Of a stretch of DNA of 64,000 nucleotides, positions 1 through 7,762 are shown piece by piece. Under the pieces are notes generated by a model. The model saw only the letters and a list, made by a program, of their open reading frames with translations. It made no database searches and was not told where the DNA came from. The stretch's first letter is position 1. Every line of letters begins with the position of its first letter. Source of the stretch: an uncultured Flavobacterium sp. (GTDB lineage Bacteria; Bacteroidota; Bacteroidia; Flavobacteriales; Flavobacteriaceae); NCBI RefSeq assembly GCF_951805225.1, contig NZ_OX638201.1:5456001-5520000 (forward strand), given 5' to 3'. A program made the translations under genes and the position numbers.

Positions 1-10
1 AAGCAGCCAT
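1..10 (-). CDS. Possible first codons of the next thiamine gene (partial)
   Basis: An ATG on the minus strand (positions 10-8) begins right after the thiS stop codon and runs off the window as Met-Ala-Ala. An AAGGCGG-like stretch lies just upstream. In related genomes thiS is usually followed by other thiamine genes, so a co-transcribed thi gene would be expected. Three codons cannot identify a protein. Confidence 0.25.
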
Positions 11-11
11 A

Positions 12-218
12 TTATCCGCCTTGTGTTGCTGAAATAATTAAAATTTCGTCGGTTTCTTGTATAAGATGTTGGTTCCAATTGAGTTTTGGAACGACAGTAT
101 TATTTACGGCAACAGCAATTCCGTTTTGTTTATTGGGAATTTCGAGATCGAGCAATGATTGAACGCTTAGCGATTCAACATTGAATTGTTTGATTTGTTG
201 GTTGATTTTTAGTTCCAT
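12..218 (-). CDS. thiS: ThiS, sulfur carrier protein for thiamine biosynthesis
   Basis: This small (68 aa) ubiquitin-fold protein ends in Gly-Gly, the C-terminus that ThiF adenylates and converts to a thiocarboxylate. That thiocarboxylate donates sulfur for the thiazole ring of thiamine in the cytoplasm. The size and the final ATQGG tail match the ThiS family, and the middle carries the usual 'GIAVAVNNTVVP...W' block. A TPP riboswitch lies about 80 bp upstream on the same strand, so expression should fall when thiamine pyrophosphate is abundant. It is probably the first gene of a thiamine operon that continues beyond the left edge. Confidence 0.93.
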   Translation of the reverse strand: MELKINQQIKQFNVESLSVQSLLDLEIPNKQNGIAVAVNNTVVPKLNWNQHLIQETDEILIISATQGG

Positions 219-296
219 TCCTTTAAGTTTAGTATGTAGTTATACTTTAGGAATGGCTACAATTGCGCATAAAAATGCGCGCAGAAGTCATCTTAC

Positions 297-376
297 TTTT
301 CCCTACGCTAGTATGAACTAGATCAGGTTCAGAGGGTAAAATCTCAGCCTACAAAGTTGTAGACACCCCTAAAGTG
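297..376 (-). ncRNA. TPP riboswitch (THI element)
   Basis: Read on the minus strand, this stretch opens with GGGGTGTC, has the conserved CTGAGA (342-347 on the plus strand) and continues through ACCCTCTGAACCTGATC to CGTAGGGA. These are the core sequences of the thiamine pyrophosphate aptamer. A small GCGCAT/ATGCGC hairpin at 265-280, between aptamer and gene, may be part of the expression platform. The element lies upstream of thiS in the same orientation, as expected for thiamine control. Confidence 0.95.
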
Positions 377-381
377 TGAAG

Positions 382-389
382 CAAATATA
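382..389 (-). promoter_or_regulatory. Putative promoter -7 element of the thiS transcript
   Basis: The minus strand reads TATATTTG, an exact match to the Bacteroidota sigma-A element TAnnTTTG. It sits just upstream of the riboswitch aptamer. No good TTG was seen at the expected spacing. Confidence 0.5.
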
Positions 390-417
390 TGTAAAAATTG
401 TTTTGTTGTTTAAAAAA

Positions 418-510
418 GTTTCAAGTTTCAGGTTTCAAGTTGTATTGGTTCGGTAATTTTTGCGGATAGGGTACGTTGGTTAAGTAACGTGAAACCTGAA
501 ACCTGAAACA
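418..510. repeat. Palindromic intergenic repeat (CAGGTTTCA type)
   Basis: Two arms (about 418-440 and 487-510) built from AAGTTTCAGGTTTCA-like blocks are inverted relative to each other around a 45-bp centre. They can fold into a long hairpin. On the minus strand the structure follows tag and ends in a T-run, so it may act as that gene's terminator. The repeated words within each arm suggest a dispersed intergenic element. Confidence 0.6.
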
Positions 511-516
511 AAAAAA

Positions 517-1077
517 CTATTTATTTCTTTTCCAGCAATCTTCGATGTGATCGTTGACCATTCCGGTGGCTTGCATGTGTGCGTAAATCACGGTGGAACC
601 TACAAATTTAAATCCTCTTTTTTTTAAATCTTTACTGATTTCGTCTGAAAGTGGAGTAGTAGCCGGAACATCTTTTAAGGATTTTGGGGTGTTATTGATG
701 GGTTTTCCGTTGGTGAATTTCCAGATATAATCAGAGAAACTTCCAAATTCGTCTTGAATTTTCATGAAAGCCTGAGCGTTTGAAACTGCTGATTTTACTT
801 TAAGTTTATTGCGAATGATTCCGGTATTTTGTAATAATTCTTCAATTTTATCTTCGGAATAATTGGCTATTTTTTTATAATCGAAATGATCGAAAGCTGC
901 TCTGAAATTTTCTCTTTTGTTTAAAATTGTGATCCAGCTTAAACCTGCCTGAAAGGTTTCCAGAATTAAAAATTCGAATAAAGTTGGATCGTCATAAACC
1001 GGAACGCCCCATTCTTCGTCATGGTATTTTTTGTATAAATCGCTTGCTGAACACCAGCCGCATCTTATTTGTTCCAT
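517..1077 (-). CDS. tag: DNA-3-methyladenine glycosylase I
   Basis: Tag removes 3-methyladenine from alkylated DNA as the first step of base excision repair. The 186-aa length is typical. The zinc-snap ligands of the family are visible as Cys6, His19, His177 and Cys181, with the same spacing as in the E. coli enzyme (Cys4, His17, His175, Cys179). The N-terminus has 'RCGW' and 'YHDEEWG', and the middle has 'FQAGLSW' followed by the helix-hairpin-helix region. The gene appears monocistronic; a palindromic repeat follows it. Confidence 0.96.
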   Translation of the reverse strand: MEQIRCGWCSASDLYKKYHDEEWGVPVYDDPTLFEFLILETFQAGLSWITILNKRENFRAAFDHFDYKKIANYSEDKIEELLQNTGIIRNKLKVKSAVSNAQAFMKIQDEFGSFSDYIWKFTNGKPINNTPKSLKDVPATTPLSDEISKDLKKRGFKFVGSTVIYAHMQATGMVNDHIEDCWKRNK

Positions 1078-1130
1078 TTTTTTATTTTAAATGTAGCTAA
1101 AATTCAAATCGAAAAAGCAAAGACGTTACG

Positions 1131-1574
1131 TTATTTTCTGCTATAAACGGATATAAGCACTATTGGGATTTCGCCAAATTGCATCGACTGCTTTAGTTTT
1201 AATGTTGATTTATTTAATTCCAGAATTTCAAGTGTAATTGGTCCGTCATCAAAATTAGCGTTTAATGTTTTGTCTTTTAAAGACCATGTTCCTTTCTTGT
1301 TATAAGAAACGCATTTGTTATCTTGAAATTCGTATCTGAGACTAGTAAAAGTTCCGTCTGACAAATACTCAAAAAGACCAGTGTCGCATTTTCCCGGATT
1401 AGGAATGTCTTGTAAAGATTCCTTCCCGCTTTCTACTATTGTTCCGGTTTGTGTGGGAATCCATTTTCCGATTAATAGATCTGTATTTGTTTCTTTATCG
1501 CTGCTATCACTATTGCAAGAGAAAAGCAGTCCTGATAATAATGCGAATAAAAATAAAATAATTGGTTTTTTCAT
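1131..1574 (-). CDS. Lipocalin-like small lipoprotein
   Basis: The protein starts with a hydrophobic signal peptide ending in the lipobox LLFSC, followed by an acidic/Ser linker (NSDSSDKETN) typical of Bacteroidota lipoproteins. The mature part (about 120 aa) begins 'LIGKWIPTQTG', like the small lipocalin-like proteins common in this phylum, and has alternating beta-strand-like segments. The start chosen is the ATG before 'KKPII'; an ATG five codons upstream (1589) is also possible. The role is unknown, probably a membrane-anchored periplasmic or surface protein. Confidence 0.75.
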   Translation of the reverse strand: MKKPIILFLFALLSGLLFSCNSDSSDKETNTDLLIGKWIPTQTGTIVESGKESLQDIPNPGKCDTGLFEYLSDGTFTSLRYEFQDNKCVSYNKKGTWSLKDKTLNANFDDGPITLEILELNKSTLKLKQSMQFGEIPIVLISVYSRK

Positions 1575-1617
1575 GTTTGGTTTTGGCATTATTATAGGTT
1601 AGATGGTTTGGTATTAA

Positions 1618-2298
1618 TTATTCAACAGGATTTTCATTGTCTTTATGGGAAGGATCATTTTCTAAATATTTTTTTATCAAATGATGTCCGGCATAAATCG
1701 CAGGGGTTAATACAACGGCAACGGTAAGTTTGAATATATATCCGGTTAAACCCGATGAAATAAAGGTGTCAAAATCGATTTTCCCAGGAAGCCAGAATGC
1801 AATTCCAAGTACTATAAAAGAATCAAATAATTGTGAGATTACTGTTGATCCGGTAGTTCTAAGCCATATTTTTCTTTCTCCGGTTCGTCTTTTGAAAAAC
1901 CAAAATATCCAAACGTCAATTAATTGAGAAGCCATAAAAGCAATTAAACTTCCGACAATAATCCACATACTTTGTCCAAAAACGGCTTGAAATTGCTCGT
2001 CATTTACGGGGCTTATTCCTTTTGCAGCCGGAATAACTATTGCCATAAATAATATTAAAAAAGCGTAGGCAATTAAACAAGCGGTTATAAAAGAGAGTTT
2101 TTTTACTCCTTTTTCTCCAAAATATTCATTTATTAAATCTGTTGTAAGGAATACAATTGGCCAGGGTAAAATACCGATACTCATTACAAATGGTCCAATT
2201 TGGATTAGTTTTCCCCCAATAAGTTCGGCTACAACAGCATTGGTGATAAAGATTCCTGCTAGAATTACAAAGACAATTTCTCTTCTGGTTTTAAACAT
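1618..2298 (-). CDS. yhhQ: Queuosine precursor transporter, YhhQ/VUT family
   Basis: This 226-aa polytopic membrane protein (about six hydrophobic segments) carries the family hallmark 'NAVVAELIGGKLIQIG' near the N-terminus, 'PWPIVFLTTDLINEYFGEKG', and later 'SQLFDSFIVLGIAF'. YhhQ-family proteins import queuosine precursors such as preQ0/preQ1 for tRNA wobble-base modification. The queuosine gene queG lies about 48 kb away in the same window. The gene is transcribed alone from a TAAATTTG promoter. The exact substrate is inferred from the family. Confidence 0.9.
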   Translation of the reverse strand: MFKTRREIVFVILAGIFITNAVVAELIGGKLIQIGPFVMSIGILPWPIVFLTTDLINEYFGEKGVKKLSFITACLIAYAFLILFMAIVIPAAKGISPVNDEQFQAVFGQSMWIIVGSLIAFMASQLIDVWIFWFFKRRTGERKIWLRTTGSTVISQLFDSFIVLGIAFWLPGKIDFDTFISSGLTGYIFKLTVAVVLTPAIYAGHHLIKKYLENDPSHKDNENPVE

Positions 2299-2322
2299 AT
2301 TTTTGGCATAAATGATAATTCA

Positions 2323-2330
2323 AATTTAAG
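2323..2330 (-). promoter_or_regulatory. Putative -7 element for the yhhQ-family gene
   Basis: The minus strand reads TAAATTTG, 25 bp upstream of the start codon, matching TAnnTTTG. The upstream TTG is not well conserved. Confidence 0.5.
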
Positions 2331-2409
2331 TTATTTCTTTTGAAGTTGAAGTATGTGTTTGCGAATTGTGTGTTGTGAGATTTATAAATATGGTTTGTTA
2401 AACTTTATT

Positions 2410-2437
2410 TTGATTTCTAATTTTTTGGGTACTTTTG
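2410..2437 (+). promoter_or_regulatory. Putative promoter of the M3 peptidase gene
   Basis: TTG at 2410-2412 and TACTTTTG at 2430-2437 are separated by 17 bp and lie about 60 bp before the start codon. This fits the Bacteroidota housekeeping promoter pattern. Confidence 0.55.
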
Positions 2438-2499
2438 GGTAAAGGAGAACTTGTTTTTCTTTTTTTAATTAACAACACAAAATAAATATCAATTATATC

Positions 2500-4587
2500 A
2501 TGAGTGAGACTTCATTAACTGTTGATGAAAAAATAAATGCTAATAATCCATTGCTTCAAAAATGGAATGGTCCATATGGCGGAGTTCCGGCTTTTAACGA
2601 ATATAAGGTTGCAGATTTTAAACCTGCAATTGAAATAGCAATTGAGGAAAATCTAAATGAATTTGATGCTATTGCAAATAATCTGGAGGCGCCAACATTT
2701 GAGAATACAATTGCTGCATTAGAGAATTCGGGGAAAAAGATTGCGCGAATTCATACTGCTTTTGGAATTTATAGTTCAAATATTTATACGTCTGAATTTG
2801 GAATTGTAGAAACAGAAATGTCTCCAAAACTGTCTGCTTTAAATGATAAAATGTATCAGAATAAAAAGCTTTTCTCTCGAATTGAGGCTTTATATAATTC
2901 GAAGGAAAAAGAGAAATTGAACAGCGAACAGCAACGTTTAATTTGGTTGTATTATACTGATTTTGTTCGTGAAGGAGCTGAATTGGATGATTTAAATAAA
3001 GAGAAAGTTGGGAAGATTAATCAGGAATTGGCAACGCTTTTTACAAGATTTAGTCAAAATTTATTAGCGGAAGAAAATAATCAGTTTATTGAACTGAAAG
3101 TTGAAGGTGATTTTGATGGTTTGCCTTTAGAAATAAAAAATGCAGCGATTGCTGAAGCAAAAAGCCGCAAGCTTGATGCTTTGGGATGTATCGTTAATAC
3201 CCGTTCTTCGATAGAACCTTTTTTAACTTTTTCTGATCGTAGGGATTTACGAGAAAAAGCTTTTGAAATTTTTGTAAAACGTGGTGATAATGGTAATGAA
3301 AATGATACTAAGCATACGCTTATTACGATTTTGAAATTACGAAGTCAAAAAGCAAAGTTACTTGGTTTTCCTTCTTTTGCACATTGGAGTTTATCGAATA
3401 AAATGGCAAAAGATCCTGCAAAAACTTTAGAATTGATGGAATCCGTTTGGAAACCTGCTGTTGAAAAAGTGCATCAGGATGTTGCTGAAATGCAGAAAAT
3501 AGTAGATGCTGAAGGCGGTAATTTTAAAATTGAACCGTGGGATTATCGTTATTATGCTGAGAAAGTAAGAAAAGCGAAATATAGTTTAGATCAAAATGAG
3601 ATTAAGCAATACTTGCAGCTTGAGAATTTACGTGAAGGAATGTTTTGGGTTGCGGGAGAATTATTTGGTTTAGGTTTTGAGCAAATTACAAATGTTCCGG
3701 TATATCATGAAGATGTGCGTGTTTGGGAAGTTAGTGATAAGGTGTTGGGGAAAACAATTGGATTGTGGTATTTTGATCCTTATGCAAGAACAGGAAAGCG
3801 TTCAGGCGCGTGGATGAGTTCTTATCGTGATCAGCAAAAGTTAGAAAACACACTTCCGATTGTTTCTAATAATTGCAATTTTATAAAAGGCGATGCAAAC
3901 GAATCGGTTTTGATTTCCTGGGACGATGCTACGACTTTGTTTCATGAATTCGGTCATGCTCTTCATGGATTATGTTCAAATGTTACGTATCCTAGTTTGT
4001 CTGGAACATCAGTAGCGAGAGATTATGTTGAATTTCCTTCACAGATTTTTGAGCATTGGCTGGCAACTCCGGAAGTGTTGAATAAGTTTGCGTTGCATTA
4101 TAAAACAAATGAGCCATTACCACAATCAATGGTAGAGAAAATTGAAATGGCTGCGAATTTTAATGAAGGTTTTGCAACTGTAGAAACAATATCGAGTTCT
4201 TTTGTAGATATGGAGCTTCATTTGACAACTGAAACTATTGATCCTGATGAATTTGAAAAAGTAACTTTAAAGAAGTTAAATATGCCGTCAGAGATTGTAA
4301 TGCGTCATCGTATTCCGCAATTTGCACATATTTTTTCGAGTGATGGTTATGCGGCCGGTTATTATAGTTATTTATGGGCAGATGTAATCAATGCAGATGC
4401 TTATGAGGCTTTTACGGAAGCAAACGGGCCTTATGATAAAGTAATTGCAAAAAGATTACATGACACTGTTTTTAGTGTTGGAAACACGATTGATAACGAA
4501 AAAGGATATGAAAATTTTAGAGGAAGAGCGCCAAAATCTGATGCTTTGATGCGTGCGAGAAATTTTCCGATTATAGAAAAGATTTAA
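2500..4587 (+). CDS. M3 family zinc metallopeptidase (peptidyl-dipeptidase Dcp / oligopeptidase A type)
   Basis: This 695-aa protein carries the zinc-binding HExxH motif as His482-Glu-Phe-Gly-His486, inside the longer family signature 'FHEFGHALHGL'. The third ligand region follows as 'YVEFPSQIFEHW'. There is no signal peptide, so it should degrade short peptides in the cytoplasm, releasing dipeptides or cleaving oligopeptides. The length and the N-terminal 'NPLLQKW...G.P.F' fit Dcp/PrlC-like enzymes. Dcp and oligopeptidase A cannot be separated confidently from the sequence. It is monocistronic with its own promoter and terminator. Confidence 0.92.
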   Translation: MSETSLTVDEKINANNPLLQKWNGPYGGVPAFNEYKVADFKPAIEIAIEENLNEFDAIANNLEAPTFENTIAALENSGKKIARIHTAFGIYSSNIYTSEFGIVETEMSPKLSALNDKMYQNKKLFSRIEALYNSKEKEKLNSEQQRLIWLYYTDFVREGAELDDLNKEKVGKINQELATLFTRFSQNLLAEENNQFIELKVEGDFDGLPLEIKNAAIAEAKSRKLDALGCIVNTRSSIEPFLTFSDRRDLREKAFEIFVKRGDNGNENDTKHTLITILKLRSQKAKLLGFPSFAHWSLSNKMAKDPAKTLELMESVWKPAVEKVHQDVAEMQKIVDAEGGNFKIEPWDYRYYAEKVRKAKYSLDQNEIKQYLQLENLREGMFWVAGELFGLGFEQITNVPVYHEDVRVWEVSDKVLGKTIGLWYFDPYARTGKRSGAWMSSYRDQQKLENTLPIVSNNCNFIKGDANESVLISWDDATTLFHEFGHALHGLCSNVTYPSLSGTSVARDYVEFPSQIFEHWLATPEVLNKFALHYKTNEPLPQSMVEKIEMAANFNEGFATVETISSSFVDMELHLTTETIDPDEFEKVTLKKLNMPSEIVMRHRIPQFAHIFSSDGYAAGYYSYLWADVINADAYEAFTEANGPYDKVIAKRLHDTVFSVGNTIDNEKGYENFRGRAPKSDALMRARNFPIIEKI

Positions 4588-4603
4588 GATTAAAATGTAA
4601 AAA

Positions 4604-4640
4604 TAAAAAAGCCCGAATAAATAAATATTCGGGCTTTTTA
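4604..4640. terminator. Bidirectional intrinsic terminator
   Basis: A hairpin with stem AAGCCCGAAT/ATTCGGGCTT is flanked by an A-run on the left and a T-run on the right. It can therefore terminate both the M3 peptidase gene and the convergent tsf gene. Confidence 0.9.
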
Positions 4641-4658
4641 TATTGAAATAATAATATA

Positions 4659-5621
4659 TTAACCTAAAGTAACTCTTTTGAAACCTGTGATTTCAACGTT
4701 GTATCCTTTTACGTAATCACCAACTTTTTTACTATCGTCTTTGATAAAGTTTTGATCTAACAAAGCTTTCTCTTGATCTAAAGTAGTGTTGTCAGAGATA
4801 AAACGTTGAACTTTTCCTGGGATAATTTTGTCCCAAATTTGCTCTGGTTTACCTTCAGCTTTTAATTCAGCTTTAGCATCTTCTTCAGCTTGTTTTAAAA
4901 CTTCTTCAGTTAATTGAGAGAAAGAAATATATTTAGGAACATTTTTTAAAGTTTTTCCTAAACGTTTTGCTTCTTCATTATCTTTTTCGATTACAGCAAT
5001 ACGAGCAGCAAGTTCAGATTCAACGAAAGCAGGATCAAAATCTTTGTAAGATAATGTATCAGCTCCCATAGAAGCAACTTGCATAGAAACATCTTTAGTT
5101 AAAACGTCAGCGTTAGGAATTGCAGCAGAAATTGCAGTTAATGCAGCAATTTTGTTAACGTGAACATAAGATCCAACGAAAGCACCTTCTAAAATTTCAA
5201 AACCACCGATTTCGATTTTTTCTCCGATAACTCCAGTTTGCTCGATTAATTTTTCAGCAACAGTAATTCCGTTGAAATCTGAAGCTAAGAATTCTTCTTT
5301 ATTAGAGAAGTTAATAGCTCTTTCTACTAATTCTTTAGCCAAAGTTACGAAAGCTTCATTTTTACCTACGAAATCAGTTTCGCAGTTTAAAGTGATGATA
5401 GCTCCTTTAGTATTGTCAGCATTGATAAAAGAAACAGCCGCTCCTTCAGAAGACTCACGGTCAGAACGGTTAGCAGCAACTTTTTGTCCTTTTTCTCTTA
5501 GGACTTGAATAGCTTTATCGAAATCTCCGTCAGCCTCAACTAAAGCTTTTTTACAGTCCATCATTCCGGCACCTGTAGATTGTCTTAATTTATTTACGTC
5601 TGCAGCAGTAATTGTTGCCAT
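4659..5621 (-). CDS. tsf: Elongation factor Ts
   Basis: EF-Ts is the guanine nucleotide exchange factor that recharges EF-Tu during translation. The N-terminal UBA-like domain reads 'VNKLRQSTGAGMMDCKKAL', and the EF-Tu-contacting motif 'NCETDFVGKNEAF' follows. At 320 aa it is longer than the E. coli protein because of an extended second half, which is usual in Bacteroidota. It follows rpsB on the same strand, the common bacterial order, with a 137-bp spacer that holds an inverted repeat. Confidence 0.98.
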   Translation of the reverse strand: MATITAADVNKLRQSTGAGMMDCKKALVEADGDFDKAIQVLREKGQKVAANRSDRESSEGAAVSFINADNTKGAIITLNCETDFVGKNEAFVTLAKELVERAINFSNKEEFLASDFNGITVAEKLIEQTGVIGEKIEIGGFEILEGAFVGSYVHVNKIAALTAISAAIPNADVLTKDVSMQVASMGADTLSYKDFDPAFVESELAARIAVIEKDNEEAKRLGKTLKNVPKYISFSQLTEEVLKQAEEDAKAELKAEGKPEQIWDKIIPGKVQRFISDNTTLDQEKALLDQNFIKDDSKKVGDYVKGYNVEITGFKRVTLG

Positions 5622-5650
5622 AATATTTTGAATTTTAATGTTAAAAGTAA

Positions 5651-5750
5651 AAATTCCATCTTCTAAATTCTAAACTCCAATTTTATTAAATTATCAACAT
5701 AACGTTTTTAATTTGTGTTTTGGATTTTAGAATTTAAAATTTGGAATTTA
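5651..5750. repeat. Imperfect inverted repeat between rpsB and tsf
   Basis: Arm 5651-5681 (AAATTCCA...TAAATTCTAAA.TCCAA) is inverted against arm 5717-5750. The matches are long but interrupted. It occupies almost the whole rpsB-tsf spacer and may be a dispersed Flavobacterium-type palindrome that modulates relative tsf expression. Confidence 0.55.
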
Positions 5751-5758
5751 AATTTGAT

Positions 5759-6541
5759 TTATTCTTCAGTTGCAGGAGCAGCTTCAACAGCAGGAGCAGC
5801 AGCTTCAGCAGCAGGAGCTTCTTCTGTGAAAACTTCAGCTTCTTTGTCAGAACCTCTGTCAGAAAGACCTTCGATTACAGCAGCAGTTACTAAAGATAAA
5901 ATTTTGTCAATTGATTTAGAAGCATCATCATTTGCAGGAATAACGTAATCAACCTCTCTTGGGTCAGAATTCGTATCAACCATTGCGAAAACTGGAATGT
6001 TTAATTTTTGTGCTTCTTTTATTGCGATGTGTTCAGCTTTGATATCTACTACGAACAATGCTGCAGGTAGTCTAGACATATCAGCAATTGAACCTAAGTT
6101 TTTCTCTAATTTAGCACGTAGACGATCAACTTGCAAACGCTCTTTTTTAGATAACGTCATGAAAGTACCATCTTTCTTCATTTTATCAATAGAAGACATT
6201 TTTTTAACTGCCTTTCTGATAGTTACAAAGTTAGTTAGCATTCCACCAGGCCATCTTTCAGTGATGTAAGGCATGTTTGCAGCTTTTGCTTTATCAGCAA
6301 CGATGTCTTTAGCTTGTTTTTTGGTAGCTACGAATAAGATTTTTCTACCTGATGCAGCGATTTTTTTCAAAGCTTCGTTAGCTTCTTCGATTTTTGCTGC
6401 AGTTTTATATAGATTGATAATGTGAATACCATTACGCTCCATATAAATGTAAGGGGCCATGTTTGGATCCCATTTTCTAGTCATGTGTCCAAAGTGAACA
6501 CCTGCTTCTAGTAAGTCTTTTACTTCTATTTTGTTTGCCAT
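5759..6541 (-). CDS. rpsB: 30S ribosomal protein S2
   Basis: S2 binds late to the small subunit and helps hold S1-type proteins. The sequence has the classic N-terminus 'LLEAGVHFGHMTRKWDPNM', the 'ATKKQA' and 'ERWPGGMLTNF' blocks, and 'IPVFAMVDTNSDP'. It is 260 aa long and ends in an acidic Ala/Pro/Glu-rich tail (about residues 238-260), which is lineage-specific. It is paired with tsf downstream. A 185-bp structured leader separates it from rpsI upstream. Confidence 0.98.
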   Translation of the reverse strand: MANKIEVKDLLEAGVHFGHMTRKWDPNMAPYIYMERNGIHIINLYKTAAKIEEANEALKKIAASGRKILFVATKKQAKDIVADKAKAANMPYITERWPGGMLTNFVTIRKAVKKMSSIDKMKKDGTFMTLSKKERLQVDRLRAKLEKNLGSIADMSRLPAALFVVDIKAEHIAIKEAQKLNIPVFAMVDTNSDPREVDYVIPANDDASKSIDKILSLVTAAVIEGLSDRGSDKEAEVFTEEAPAAEAAAPAVEAAPATEE

Positions 6542-6572
6542 TTTTGTACTAGTTTACGTTCTGTTGATTAGC

Positions 6573-6719
6573 AATGTATAAATGGCGGTTTCTTTTGGAT
6601 TCCTGGCTTTATACATTTAGATGCTAAACTATATCCTACCTCGATAGGAGAGCAACAACAACTGTGTTTTTTAATTTCAATAAATAATTGATAGTGTCTT
6701 GCACCATTTGCACAAGACA
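6573..6719 (-). promoter_or_regulatory. Structured leader upstream of rpsB (candidate autoregulatory element)
   Basis: Between rpsI and rpsB lie three hairpins: a perfect 10-bp stem AATGTATAAA (6573-6582)/TTTATACATT (6608-6617), TCCTA/TAGGA at 6634-6649, and TGTCTTG/CAAGACA at 6695-6719. None is followed by a clear T-run. S2 operons in other bacteria are often controlled through their leader RNA, so this is a plausible S2-binding leader. The function is inferred. Confidence 0.45.
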
Positions 6720-6726
6720 GGTAATA

Positions 6727-7113
6727 TTAACGTTTAGAGAATTGGAATCTCTTACGAGCTTTCTTCTGACCGAATTTCTTACGTTCAACCATTCTTGGAT
6801 CTCTTGTTAATAAACCTTCTGGTTTAAGGATTCCTCTGTTTTCAGCATTTACTTCACACATAACGCGTGCTAATGCCATTCTTACAGCTTCTGCCTGTCC
6901 AGTTGAACCACCTCCGTAAACGTTTACTTTTACATCAAAGTTGTTTACATTTTCTGTCATAGACAATGGTTGTAAAACTTTGTATTGTAAAGTTGCAGTT
7001 GGAAAGTAAGTTGCGAATTCTTTTTTGTTTACAGTGATTTTACCTGTTCCTTCAGAAACATATACACGTGCAACAGCGGTTTTTCTTCTACCGATTTTGT
7101 GAATAACTCCCAT
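6727..7113 (-). CDS. rpsI: 30S ribosomal protein S9
   Basis: S9 sits in the small-subunit head, with its C-terminal tail reaching the P-site tRNA. The sequence has 'GRRKTAVARVYVSEGTGKI' at the start and the conserved basic tail 'KARKRFQFSKR' at the end, at the usual length of 128 aa. Its ATG overlaps the rplM stop codon by one base (TAATG), so it is translationally coupled to rplM, the standard L13-S9 pair. Confidence 0.98.
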   Translation of the reverse strand: MGVIHKIGRRKTAVARVYVSEGTGKITVNKKEFATYFPTATLQYKVLQPLSMTENVNNFDVKVNVYGGGSTGQAEAVRMALARVMCEVNAENRGILKPEGLLTRDPRMVERKKFGQKKARKRFQFSKR

Positions 7114-7568
7114 TACTTAAGATCGTTTAGGTTAACAGTTCTAGGTTTTTGAGCTCCGTGAGTATGCTCAGCACCTACAACAACATTTAGATTTCTAAAA
7201 AGTTCAGCTCCTAATTTGTTTTTAGGTAACATTCCTTTTACAGCTTTCTCTACTAATAATGCAGGGTTTTTAGATTGCAATACTTTAGCAGTTAAAGTTC
7301 TTTGTCCTCCTGGGTAACCTGTATGACGCATGTAAATTTTGTCATTCATTTTTGTACCTGTAAGGTTAATTTTTTCTGAGTTGATAACAATTACGTTATC
7401 TCCACAGTCAACGTGTGGTGTGTAACTTGGCTTGTACTTACCTCTTAAGATCATCGCAACCTTTGAAGCAAGACGACCTAAGTTATGACCTTCTGCATCA
7501 ACAACAATCCACTCTTTTGTTACAGTGGCTTTGCTAGCTGAAATTGTCTTGTAGCTTAATGCGTCCAT
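7113..7568 (-). CDS. rplM: 50S ribosomal protein L13
   Basis: L13 is an early-assembling large-subunit protein. Recognisable blocks include 'WIVVDAEGHNLGRLASKVA', 'HVDCGDNVIVINSEKI' and 'YMRHTGYPGG', at a normal length of 151 aa. It is the first gene of the rplM-rpsI pair. A near-ideal Bacteroidota promoter lies 44-73 bp upstream, and a GGGGATG/CATCCCC palindrome covers the predicted start of the transcript. Confidence 0.98.
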   Translation of the reverse strand: MDALSYKTISASKATVTKEWIVVDAEGHNLGRLASKVAMILRGKYKPSYTPHVDCGDNVIVINSEKINLTGTKMNDKIYMRHTGYPGGQRTLTAKVLQSKNPALLVEKAVKGMLPKNKLGAELFRNLNVVVGAEHTHGAQKPRTVNLNDLK

Positions 7569-7591
7569 AATATTATTTTAATTAAACATTC

Positions 7592-7611
7592 CATCCCCAA
7601 TAAAGGGGATG
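7592..7611 (-). promoter_or_regulatory. GC-rich palindrome at the predicted rplM transcription start
   Basis: CATCCCC (7592-7598) and GGGGATG (7605-7611) form a perfect 7-bp palindrome with a 6-nt centre in otherwise AT-rich DNA. It directly abuts the -7 box of the rplM promoter. It could be an operator or a 5'-end RNA hairpin of the L13 mRNA. Confidence 0.45.
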
Positions 7612-7641
7612 CAAAAGTACAATTAATTATTTTAAAACCAA
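7612..7641 (-). promoter_or_regulatory. rplM-rpsI promoter
   Basis: On the minus strand TTG (7641-7639) is followed after exactly 19 bp by TACTTTTG (7619-7612), a full match to the Bacteroidota consensus TTG-N19-TAnnTTTG. Confidence 0.75.
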
Positions 7642-7702
7642 ATACCTGAAAAGAATATTTTATATGCTGAAAATCAAGGCATCAGTTTTATATTTAAAAC
7701 AA

Positions 7703-7740
7703 TAAAAAAAAACCACCTTCACAATAACGCGAAGGTGGTT
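7703..7740 (-). terminator. Intrinsic terminator of the ferritin-like gene pair
   Basis: A 10-bp stem AACCACCTTC/GAAGGTGGTT with a 10-nt loop is followed on the minus strand by a long T-run. Confidence 0.9.
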
Positions 7741-7762
7741 CAATATTTAGAATTGTTTTTGT

